Below, in pieces: positions 15,437 to 23,086 of a DNA stretch of 64,000 nucleotides. This DNA is from Pseudorhodoferax sp. Leaf265. Its GTDB lineage: Bacteria > Pseudomonadota > Gammaproteobacteria > Burkholderiales > Burkholderiaceae_C. The DNA is taken from assembly GCF_001422365.1 (NCBI RefSeq), contig NZ_LMMT01000016.1, forward strand, positions 1-64,000, written 5' to 3'. The translations under genes were made by a program, and so were the position numbers. Below the pieces are notes generated by a model. It worked only from the letters and a program-made list of their open reading frames with translations. It was not told the DNA's origin and ran no database searches. The first letter of the stretch is position 1; each line of letters starts with the position of its first letter.

Positions 15437-17767
15437 TCAGTTGATGCCGACCTTGCTGCCCTTGACCACGATGGCGCCGGATGCCTTGACATCCACATCG
15501 CCCGAGCCCTGGATCAGGATGCCCTTGCCCTTGATCGTGATCGATCCGTCCTTCTTCATCAGGATGCTCGCGCTGCCCGTCGCGAGGCTGATCGACTCGG
15601 CCGCTTCGATGACCAGGTTCTTTCCCACTTTCAACGCATCGTTCTCGCCCACCTCGGTCTTTCTCGCCTTGCCGACCTTCGTGTTCTGGGCGCCCTGGAC
15701 CGACAGCGTGCGGTCCTTGCCCACCTGCGTGGTCTGCGATGCGCCGATGTTGTTGCTCTGCGCGCGCCCCACACTCGTCGACTGGTTCGCACCCACGGTG
15801 ATGGTCTGCGCCGCGCCCACCGCCACCACCTGCATCGCGCCGATCGCGATCTCCTGCGCCGCGCCGATGGCGATCGTCTCGTTCACGCCCACCGTGTGCG
15901 TGCGCTGCAGCGCCACGGTGGCGGTCTCGCTGGCGCCTACGGTGATGGTCCGGTTCGAACCGATGGAAATGGTTTCATTGGCCCCGACGGTCTCGGTGCG
16001 GTTGGCGCCGACAGTGATCGTCTCGTTGCTGCCCACGGTCTCGGTGCGGTTCACGCCGATGGCGATGGTCTCGTTGTTGCCGACCTGCTCGCTGCGGTCC
16101 ACGCCGATGGTGATGGTCTCGTTGTTGTCCACCGTCTCCGTCCGGTCGTGCTTCACATGCACCGCCTCGTCGTGGTCGATGGTCTTGGTGCGGTCGTGCC
16201 CCACCCAGTGCGTCTCGTCGTTCTCGACCTCGATGTCCTGGTTCTTCTCGGCATGCAGCCAGACCTGCTCGCTGCCCTTCTTGTCCTCGAAGCGCAGCGC
16301 GTTGGCGTTCGACACGCTGCCGCCCTTGCTCGAACGCGTGAGGATGCCGCTCTGCGTCGCATTGGCCGGCAATTCCCAGGGCGGCATCTGCTCGGCGTTG
16401 TAGACGCGGCCGGTGATGAGCGGTTGGTCCGGGTCGCCTTCCAGGAAGTCGACCACCACTTCCTGCCCGATGCGCGGGATGTGGACCACGCCGTAGTTCT
16501 TGCCGGCCCAGGGGTGCGACACGCGCATCCAGCACGAGCTCTTCTCGTCCTTCTTGCCCAGCCGGTCCCAATGGAACTGAACCTTCACGCGGCCATACTT
16601 GTCGGTGAACAGTTCCTCGCCACGGGGGCCGGTGACCACCGCCGTCTGCGGCCCCTGCACGAAGGGCTTGGGCGTGCGGCGTGGCGGGCGGAACTGCTGG
16701 CTCGCGGGGATGGCCGAGAACTCGCACTGCCAGCTGCCGGCACCGCCGCCGCCATCGCCGGTCTCGTAGGCATCGTTGCGCGCATGCACCGTCGTCTGCG
16801 TGACGAGGTACTCGGCGTTCTGGTTCTCGCGCGGGTGGCGCTCCAGCGTGAGCAGGCGGCCGGCCTCGATGCCGTGCGCATTGCTGCTTCCGTGCGCGGT
16901 CTCGTAGCGGGTCTGCTGCTCGTCCAGCCGGGCCTCGGCCCACTGCGTGCCGTCGGCCGACTGCACGTAGTCGCCCTGCCAGTCGTATTGCTCCAGCGCG
17001 CCGATCTTGTAGGGCGGCTTGGTCCCGGCCTTGACCTCCAGCGGCGTCGACGGACGCTCGAAGTCGAAACTGCGCAGCAGCGTGTGGTCGGTCTCCACGG
17101 CACTTGCGAACTGCCAGCCCGAGATGCACTCCACATCCGGCGGTGCTTCGCCCGGGTTCTCGTAGTAGGGCAGTGTCTTGCAGTCGGGCGCGGCGTCGTG
17201 CGCGCTTTTGGAGTCCACCAGCACCAGCTTGTGCTCGCCCTCGCCGTGCTCCACGTACCAGTAGATGCCCTCGTGCTCGAGCAGGCGGGCGACGAAGTTG
17301 TAGTCGCTCTCGCGGTACTGCACGCAGTAGACCCACTTGCGGTAGCTGCGGAACAGGTTGAACTTGAAGCTGGCGCCGGCGTGGTCCTCGAACACCTTCT
17401 TCACGATGTCGGGCACGCTCAGGTCCTGGAAGATGCGGCAGTCCGTCGTGCGCGTGAGGAACCACAGCCAGGGCCGCACGCTGGCCTGGTAGCCGTAGTA
17501 GCGGCCGCTGCGCGCACCGATGGAAAAGCGCGTCACGTGGCCGTGGAAGTGGCGCTTGGCGTCGCCCTGCAGCTGCACCGTCACGCACATGGTCTTGCCG
17601 AGCAGGTCCTGCGGCTGGAGGTCGGGCTTGGCGCTGACCAGCGCCAGCTGCATCTCGCCGAGCAGGCTCAGGCCTTCGGAGCTGCGCATGGACTCGAACA
17701 GCAAGTCCTCGGGCGGCAGCGGGGAGGTGAGGGTGATCGGGGCCGGCATGGTGGGGCTGGAGTCCAT
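15437..17767 (-). CDS. vgrG: VgrG spike protein (TssI)
   Basis: A 776-residue T6SS spike protein. The N-terminal gp27-like part (about 1-370) has LLGEMQLALVS, the YRESDYNFVARLLEHEGIYWY signature and EAGRLLTLERHPRENQN. The gp5 OB-fold (about 390-480) has KYGRVKVQFHWDR, SCWMRVSHPWAGKNYG and VHIPRIGQEVVVDFLEGDPDQPLITGRVYN. A long needle-like beta-prism follows, made of short repeats (NETITIGVDRSEQVG type, about 530-690). It ends in KVGIN without an extra effector domain, so it delivers separate cargo through DUF4150/DUF2169. It is the first gene of the cargo operon and has the shared upstream element at 17795-17813. Confidence 0.95.
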   Translation of the reverse strand: MDSSPTMPAPITLTSPLPPEDLLFESMRSSEGLSLLGEMQLALVSAKPDLQPQDLLGKTMCVTVQLQGDAKRHFHGHVTRFSIGARSGRYYGYQASVRPWLWFLTRTTDCRIFQDLSVPDIVKKVFEDHAGASFKFNLFRSYRKWVYCVQYRESDYNFVARLLEHEGIYWYVEHGEGEHKLVLVDSKSAHDAAPDCKTLPYYENPGEAPPDVECISGWQFASAVETDHTLLRSFDFERPSTPLEVKAGTKPPYKIGALEQYDWQGDYVQSADGTQWAEARLDEQQTRYETAHGSSNAHGIEAGRLLTLERHPRENQNAEYLVTQTTVHARNDAYETGDGGGGAGSWQCEFSAIPASQQFRPPRRTPKPFVQGPQTAVVTGPRGEELFTDKYGRVKVQFHWDRLGKKDEKSSCWMRVSHPWAGKNYGVVHIPRIGQEVVVDFLEGDPDQPLITGRVYNAEQMPPWELPANATQSGILTRSSKGGSVSNANALRFEDKKGSEQVWLHAEKNQDIEVENDETHWVGHDRTKTIDHDEAVHVKHDRTETVDNNETITIGVDRSEQVGNNETIAIGVNRTETVGSNETITVGANRTETVGANETISIGSNRTITVGASETATVALQRTHTVGVNETIAIGAAQEIAIGAMQVVAVGAAQTITVGANQSTSVGRAQSNNIGASQTTQVGKDRTLSVQGAQNTKVGKARKTEVGENDALKVGKNLVIEAAESISLATGSASILMKKDGSITIKGKGILIQGSGDVDVKASGAIVVKGSKVGIN

Positions 17768-17994
17768 GCAACGGTAGGGGCCGGGGGCGGGGCGGGCAAC
17801 AGACTAAAGTCATCGGCGCGGTCTGCCATCGATGGCGATGCGCCGAGGGCGCTGGCATGCGATGCCGCCTTCGCCGAGCGCCTGCTCGCGTCGCTCGCGA
17901 TGCAGGTCCCTGCGTCCGGCTTCGTCTGGTCGATGGCGCTTCAGCGCCATGCGAAGCAGAGAGCGCAGACGAAGGCAAGCGCGGGACGACCGAC
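17768..17994. other. Gap between immunity gene and vgrG
   Basis: The gap of 227 bases contains the shared T6SS element and no gene I can support. It probably holds the vgrG promoter and the end of the tssA operon transcript. No clear terminator was seen. Confidence 0.4.
17795..17813 (-). promoter_or_regulatory. T6SS shared upstream element before vgrG
   Basis: The minus strand reads ATGACTTTAGTCTGTTGCC, 28 bases from the vgrG start codon. Confidence 0.6.
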
Positions 17995-18312
17995 TCAGCC
18001 AGGGCCCGCCACAAGCGCTTCGCGAACGGCCAGAAGAAATGCGCGTGTCGTGGGGCGGAAGGATGTGGGGATGATGTCGGGTCGAAAGATGTCCTGGAAC
18101 CGTTCTTCCATGCCTTCGTCGCCTGTGGCCAGAAAGGCGTCGATGTCATCGACCAGGGGCGCGACCAGTGCAGCGTCGCTTTCGGCCTTGAACGCCGCAA
18201 CCACTTCCTCCAGGGAGTTGCCATGGATGTCGAAATCCTGGTGAAACCAGCCCCCTATGAAAGCGGCCAGGTCGGGAAACTGTTGTTGCCCTTTGGAGAT
18301 GATGGTCGGCAT
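17995..18312 (-). CDS. CdiI-type immunity protein
   Basis: A 105-residue acidic soluble protein resembling the CdiI immunity family (CdiI_2 type). It has FPDLAAFIGGWFHQDFDIHGNSLEEVVAAF, a helical middle (LVDDIDAFLATG) and a RPTTRAFLLAVREAL C-terminus. The start was set at the ATG at 18312; an in-frame TTG at 18318 would overlap the toxin stop. It begins 2 bases after the RNase A-like toxin gene, so the two form a tight toxin-immunity pair. It would act in the cytoplasm by blocking the toxin active site. This family partner is known from contact-dependent inhibition systems carrying RNase A-like toxins. Confidence 0.8.
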   Translation of the reverse strand: MPTIISKGQQQFPDLAAFIGGWFHQDFDIHGNSLEEVVAAFKAESDAALVAPLVDDIDAFLATGDEGMEERFQDIFRPDIIPTSFRPTTRAFLLAVREALVAGPG

Positions 18313-18314
18313 GG

Positions 18315-19265
18315 TCAAGGCACCGGATAGGACGTGAGAACGAAGTAGGCCCGATTTTGTTGCTGGACGCGGCGCAGCACGACGACCAGCTTCGTCATCT
18401 GTTGCAACTGGCCCGTGGCCCTCACCACACCCTCGCCGACCACCGTCGTTGCCTGGTAGGTGACCGTGAACGGGCGCCCCCCAGGGCTTGCGGCCCGGGC
18501 CCAGGCTTCGATGGCGGCACGGTTGGACCGCAAAGCGGCAGACACGTGGCGTTCTGCATCGGCGAGCGTTCTGAATGTGGAGGCTGCTGGGATACCGGGC
18601 TGGCGCGCCAGGCGCGCGCGAAGCTGTTGTGCCGTCTGGCCGACATGCCGCGAGATGGTGTGACCACCAGCCGCCTCTTGCGCCGCCAGACTGATCGCAC
18701 CCCGCCGTATGGCGAGCGCACGCAGCGCACCGATGCCACCGGCGATGAGCGGAACGGCCATGTCGGCACCGAGGCCGATCATCTCGGCCGTTTTGGGATG
18801 GGCGCCGAGCGCAGAAGAGAGCGATTCAGCCGCCTCTGCGGTCAAGGTAGCGGTGTCCCTGCCGGTTGCGATCTGGCGCACCGCCGACGATGACGTGTCA
18901 AGCCCGTGGGCGCCAAGGGCCACGCCCGCGACCTTCGTTGCCGCAGTCGGCTCTGGCGCAAGAAGAAGACCTCCGGCTCCGATCAGCTCGAGTGCCCCGA
19001 CCAACAGTTTTCCGACACCCCACATTCGGTCGGACAAGGCGGGTGCTTCGTCCACCGTTTCCTCTGTGAGGACGGCGGCAAGCTGGAGGGGTGTCAAGAC
19101 GATCTGAACGCCTTGGTCCGGGCTGGCCTCGTGGCCGATGCCGAGCGCAATGGACATGGTTCCCACGGGCCCCGGTGTGGGGGAACGTTGCAGACACGTC
19201 GTCCCGCGGTCGATCCACTCGGCGTCGCTGTCCCAAAGAGGTCCGGGAATGCGAGCGTTCGCCAT
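18315..19265 (-). CDS. RNase A-like (CdiA-CT type) toxin in T6SS operon
   Basis: A 316-residue putative effector. Residues 1-200 are a leader with hydrophobic helices (about 83-105 and 165-185) and no PAAR, Rhs or signal peptide. Residues 200-316 match the bacterial CdiA-CT RNase A domain: GHTISRHVGQ (catalytic His region at 202/207), STFRTLADAERHV, AIEAWAR and the C-terminal YFVLTSYPVP. RNase A-like CDI toxins degrade RNA in the target cytoplasm. The gene starts 11 bases after clpV and is followed at once by a CdiI-type immunity gene. Secretion by this T6SS, perhaps through Hcp, is inference. The ATG at 19265 was chosen; longer frames run into clpV. Confidence 0.8.
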   Translation of the reverse strand: MANARIPGPLWDSDAEWIDRGTTCLQRSPTPGPVGTMSIALGIGHEASPDQGVQIVLTPLQLAAVLTEETVDEAPALSDRMWGVGKLLVGALELIGAGGLLLAPEPTAATKVAGVALGAHGLDTSSSAVRQIATGRDTATLTAEAAESLSSALGAHPKTAEMIGLGADMAVPLIAGGIGALRALAIRRGAISLAAQEAAGGHTISRHVGQTAQQLRARLARQPGIPAASTFRTLADAERHVSAALRSNRAAIEAWARAASPGGRPFTVTYQATTVVGEGVVRATGQLQQMTKLVVVLRRVQQQNRAYFVLTSYPVP

Positions 19266-19276
19266 TGCTGCGCCAC

Positions 19277-21958
19277 TCAGTCGAACCCGTAGCTGAAATC
19301 CCCCTCCCGCACCCCCAGCGTGATCCGCTGCAGGCTGCCCCCCGCGGCCAGCCGCGTCAGATACTCCAGCGACACGCGCGGCAGCACCGTGTTCGTCAGG
19401 ATCGCATCGATCACGCGCCCACCCGATTCGGCCTCCGTGCAGCGCGAGACCACCAGCCGCACCACCGCGTCGTCGTACGTGAACGGAATGCCGTGGTTCT
19501 CCTGCACGCGCCGGGCGATGCGGCCCAGCTGCAGCCGCACGATGTCGCCCATCATCGCGTCCGACAGCGGGTGGTAGGGCACCACCACCAGCCGGCCCAG
19601 CAGCGCGGCCGGGAACACCTGCAGCAGCGGCTCGCGCAGCGCGGTGGCGATCTGTTCGGGGTCCGGCGTGGGCGCGGAGCCGCTGCACAGCCGCATGATG
19701 AGTTCGCTGCCCACGTTGCTGGTCAGGAGGATGATGGTGTTCTTGAAGTCGATGCCGCGGCCCTCGCCGTCTTCCATCCAGCCCTTGTCGAAGACCTGGA
19801 AGAACAGCTCGTGCACGTCGGGGTGGGCCTTCTCCACCTCGTCGAGCAGCACCACGCTGTAGGGACGGCGGCGCACGGCCTCGGTCAGCACGCCGCCTTC
19901 GCCGTAGCCCACGTAGCCGGGCGGCGCGCCCTTGAGCGTGGAGACGGTGTGCGCCTCCTGGAACTCGCTCATGTTGATGGTGATGACGTTCTGCTCGCCG
20001 CCGTACAGAGATTCGGCCAGCGCCAGCGCCGTCTCGGTCTTGCCCACGCCCGAGGTGCCGCACAGCAGGAACACGCCGATCGGCTTGCCCGGGTTGTCCA
20101 GCCGTGCGCGCGAGGTCTGCACGCGTCGCGCGATCATCTCCAACGCGTGCTTCTGGCCGATGACGCGCTGGTTGAGCGTGTCCGCCAGTCGCAGCACGGC
20201 CTCGACCTCGTTCTTGACCATGCGGCCGACGGGCACGCCGGTCCAGTCCTGCACCACGCTGGCCACGGCCTGCTCGTCCACGGTGGGCAGGATCAGCGGG
20301 GCGTCGCCCTGCAGTTCGCGCAGGCGGGTCTGCAGCGGGCGCAGCTCGGCGAGCAGGGTGTCGCGGTCGGGCGCAGGCGGCGCGGCAGCCGCGGCTTCGG
20401 ATGCCGGCGCTGTAGGCGCTACAGGTGCCCGCAGCAGCGCGCGCAGTGCCAGGATGCGGTCGACCACGCCCTTTTCCTCCGCATGCCGTGCCTGCAGCTG
20501 CGCCAGCCGCGTCTGCTCCTCGGCGATGGCCTGCGCCGTGCGCTGGCGGCGCGCGTCGGTGTCGATGCCGATGGCCGCCTCGCGTTCGATGATCTCGTGC
20601 TCCACCTGCAGCGCCTCCAGCCGGCGCTGGCAGTCTTCCAGCGCCGGTGGCGTGGCATGCTGGCTCACGGCCACGCGCGCGCAGGCGGTGTCCAGCAGGC
20701 TCACGGCCTTGTCGGGCAGTTGCCGTGCGGGGATGTAGCGGTGCGCCAGCCGCACGGCGGCCTCGATCGCTTCGTCCAGCAGCGCCACGCGGTGGTGATT
20801 CTCCAGGATGCCGGCCACGCCGCGCAGCATCTGGATGGCCTTGGCCTCGCCGGGCTCGGCCACCTGCACGACCTGGAAGCGCCGCGTGAGCGCCGGGTCC
20901 TTCTCGATGTACTTCTTGTACTCGGCCCAGGTGGTGGCGGCGATGGTGCGCAGCTTGCCGCGCGCCAGCGCCGGCTTGAGCAGGTTGGCCGCATCGCCGG
21001 TGCCGGCCTGGCCGCCGGCGCCGACCAGCGTGTGGGCCTCGTCGATGAACAGGATGATGGGCTGCGGCGAGGCCTGCACCTCGTCGATCACGGCACGCAG
21101 CCGGCTCTCGAACTCGCCCTTCATGCTGGCGCCGGCCTGCAGCAGGCCCACGTCCAGCATGTGCAGGCGCACGTCCTTGAGCTGCGGCGGCACGTCGCCG
21201 CGCGCCAGCCGCAGTGCGAAGCCCTCGACCACGGCCGTCTTGCCGACGCCGGCCTCGCCGGTGAGGATGGGGTTGTTCTGGCGCCGGCGCATCAGGATGT
21301 CGACGATCTGGCGGATCTCTTCGTCGCGGCCGGCCACGGGGTCGATCTCACCCTTGTGCGCACGCTCGGTCAGGTCGATGGCGAAGCGCTTGAGCGCCTC
21401 CTGCTTGCCCATCGCGGCCGGCGCGATGGCGCCGCTGGCCTCGCCGGGCACGGCGCCGCTGGCGGTGGCAGCCTGGCCGTCTTCCGGCGAGCCGGCGACG
21501 ATCTTGCCGAAGTCCTGCGCCAGCGTGTCGGCCTGGATGCGTTCGAACTGGCGCGAGATCGAGACCAGCACTGCGCGCAGGCCGGTGGTCTTGAGGATGC
21601 CCAGCAGCAGCGTGCCGGTGCGCACCTGCGTGTCGCCGAACATCAGCGAGCCGTAGACCCAGCCGCGCTCGACCGCGCTCTCCACCCAGCTGGACAGGTC
21701 GGTCACCGAGGAGGCGCCGCGCGGCAGCCGGTCGAGTGCGGCCGTGAGGTCGGTGGCCAGCGCGCCGGCATCGATGCCCACGTGCTGCACGATGCGGTGC
21801 AGGTCCGAGTCCTGCCCGTTGAGGATCTGGTAGAGCCAGTGCTGCAGCTCCACCACCGGGTTGCCGCGCAGCTTGCAGAACACGGTGGCGCCCTCGATGG
21901 CCTTGTAGGCTGTGGCGTTGAGCTTGCCGAACAGCGCGGTGCGGGAGATGTCAGGCAT
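19277..21958 (-). CDS. clpV: ClpV AAA+ ATPase (TssH)
   Basis: A 893-residue cytoplasmic unfoldase that disassembles contracted TssBC sheaths. It has an N-terminal ClpN-like domain (1-150). AAA1 has Walker A GEAGVGKT (234-241) and Walker B LFIDEAH. A middle coiled region (about 430-540) precedes AAA2, with GTSGVGKT and LLDEVEKAHPDV. The length is typical of TssH. Start ATG at 21958, with GGAG about 8 bases upstream, overlapping the tssG stop by 8 bases. It is the last core gene before the RNase toxin pair. Confidence 0.96.
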   Translation of the reverse strand: MPDISRTALFGKLNATAYKAIEGATVFCKLRGNPVVELQHWLYQILNGQDSDLHRIVQHVGIDAGALATDLTAALDRLPRGASSVTDLSSWVESAVERGWVYGSLMFGDTQVRTGTLLLGILKTTGLRAVLVSISRQFERIQADTLAQDFGKIVAGSPEDGQAATASGAVPGEASGAIAPAAMGKQEALKRFAIDLTERAHKGEIDPVAGRDEEIRQIVDILMRRRQNNPILTGEAGVGKTAVVEGFALRLARGDVPPQLKDVRLHMLDVGLLQAGASMKGEFESRLRAVIDEVQASPQPIILFIDEAHTLVGAGGQAGTGDAANLLKPALARGKLRTIAATTWAEYKKYIEKDPALTRRFQVVQVAEPGEAKAIQMLRGVAGILENHHRVALLDEAIEAAVRLAHRYIPARQLPDKAVSLLDTACARVAVSQHATPPALEDCQRRLEALQVEHEIIEREAAIGIDTDARRQRTAQAIAEEQTRLAQLQARHAEEKGVVDRILALRALLRAPVAPTAPASEAAAAAPPAPDRDTLLAELRPLQTRLRELQGDAPLILPTVDEQAVASVVQDWTGVPVGRMVKNEVEAVLRLADTLNQRVIGQKHALEMIARRVQTSRARLDNPGKPIGVFLLCGTSGVGKTETALALAESLYGGEQNVITINMSEFQEAHTVSTLKGAPPGYVGYGEGGVLTEAVRRRPYSVVLLDEVEKAHPDVHELFFQVFDKGWMEDGEGRGIDFKNTIILLTSNVGSELIMRLCSGSAPTPDPEQIATALREPLLQVFPAALLGRLVVVPYHPLSDAMMGDIVRLQLGRIARRVQENHGIPFTYDDAVVRLVVSRCTEAESGGRVIDAILTNTVLPRVSLEYLTRLAAGGSLQRITLGVREGDFSYGFD

Positions 21959-23009
21959 GGTGGTCTCCATGGCGGTGCACGAACGAGGCGGTGGGCCGCA
22001 GGCGCAGGTCGCCCCGGTCGCGCGCGGGGTGCTGCCGGCCCAGCCAGGAGACCACGCCCAGCGGCACGCGCTGGCCCAGCCGCGGCTCGGGCAGTTCGGC
22101 CTGCGCCAGCACCAGTTGCACATCCCATTGCAGGTCCAAGCCCGCGTACTGGCGAATCCAGTCGCGCAGCGGCGGCCAGGCCGGGCCGCCAGGCAGGAAG
22201 CCCAGGTACTGCGCCAGCGTCAAGGGGCCCAGCACCACGCGGAACTTGAACTGCCGGTCGTGCACTGCGCGGCCGGCGTTGGCGCTGCGGCCCAGCTGCG
22301 CCGCGGGCAGGCCCGCGCGCTGCGGCCGGTTGCGCGCATGGCCCAGGCGACTGCGGTCTTCGGGGGCGAGGGGCAGCCAGTGCGCGACGTGCTCCTCGAT
22401 GCGCACCGGCACGCGAAAGTGCTGCGCCAGCAGCTTGGCCAGGCCCTCGGGGTGGCGGCTGCGCGCGCCCAGCAGGCCGGCCTGGAACAGCTGGGCCTGG
22501 CGCGGCAGCGCACCCTGCAGCGGCGCCGTGCCGGCATGGCCGAAGCCCGCACCCAGCCAGGCGGCGAAGCGGTCCTGCGCGGGGCGGTCGTGCTGCACCG
22601 TGGGCTGGGCGTCGGCCCAGGCGCGGTAGAACAGCGCCAGCATGCGGTGGTGGAAGATGTCCAGGAAGCGCGCGGCCGTCGGGTCGTTGCGCCAGCGCTG
22701 GCGTTCGCGCACGTACTCGGTCAGGTGCAGCGGCATCGGGCCCTGCGGGCCGAGCAGGCCGAAGAAGCGCACGCCCAGGCGTGGCGCGGGCATGTCCCTC
22801 TCGTGCGCGAAGCTGGCGAGCGGGGCGGGCGCGAAGTCGAGCTCCGGTTCTTGCCCCAGGCGCACGGGCTCCTGCGCAGGGCGCAGCGCGCGGCCGATGC
22901 GCGGCGCCTCCGGGTGCAGGGCCTCCAGGCGGCGCAGCAGCGCGAAGAAGTCGTGCGCCCAGGGCTCGGCGCGCACCGCCGCGAACAAGGCCTCGCGCTG
23001 CGGCTTCAC
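21951..23009 (-). CDS. tssG: T6SS baseplate protein TssG
   Basis: A 352-residue TssG with the family's WAHDFFALLRRLEAL start, RIGRALRPAQEPVRLGQEPELDFAPAPLASF, FFGLLGPQGPMPLHLTEYVRER and LDIFHHRMLALFYRAWADAQP motifs. The C-terminus has the LTLAQYLGFLPGG and LGQRVPLGVVSWLG segments. TssG forms a wedge with TssF, TssE and TssK in the cytoplasmic baseplate. It starts with GTG at 23009, just after repeat copy 3, and its 3' end overlaps clpV. Confidence 0.95.
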   Translation of the reverse strand: MKPQREALFAAVRAEPWAHDFFALLRRLEALHPEAPRIGRALRPAQEPVRLGQEPELDFAPAPLASFAHERDMPAPRLGVRFFGLLGPQGPMPLHLTEYVRERQRWRNDPTAARFLDIFHHRMLALFYRAWADAQPTVQHDRPAQDRFAAWLGAGFGHAGTAPLQGALPRQAQLFQAGLLGARSRHPEGLAKLLAQHFRVPVRIEEHVAHWLPLAPEDRSRLGHARNRPQRAGLPAAQLGRSANAGRAVHDRQFKFRVVLGPLTLAQYLGFLPGGPAWPPLRDWIRQYAGLDLQWDVQLVLAQAELPEPRLGQRVPLGVVSWLGRQHPARDRGDLRLRPTASFVHRHGDHHA

Positions 23010-23016
23010 TGGAGCC

Positions 23017-23086
23017 CCCTTCGGCCTGCGGCCCGTCCCCCCAGGGGGGAGCGAGCTTGCTTGGGGCGGCCCGGCGCGGCGCTCAT
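23017..23086. repeat. Intergenic repeat, copy 3
   Basis: The 63-base match to 2108-2170 occupies 23017-23079. Its last 36 bases (23051-23086) equal 2226-2261 and include the tssF stop codon. It fills the whole tssF-tssG junction inside an otherwise tight operon. Confidence 0.75.

Noticed and set aside
15700-16250. Short tandem repeats that could suggest a CRISPR or satellite array
   Set aside because: They lie within the VgrG reading frame and encode the repeating beta-prism motif; there are no conserved direct repeats with unique spacers.
13298-18244. Plus-strand frame of about 1648 codons opposite vgrG and its neighbours
   Set aside because: It is the mirror of vgrG and cargo genes. Its repetitive Ala/His/Gly composition follows from the VgrG needle repeats.
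19091-22249. Plus-strand 1052-codon frame opposite clpV
   Set aside because: No motif and extreme Arg/Gly/His content; clpV on the other strand is unmistakable.
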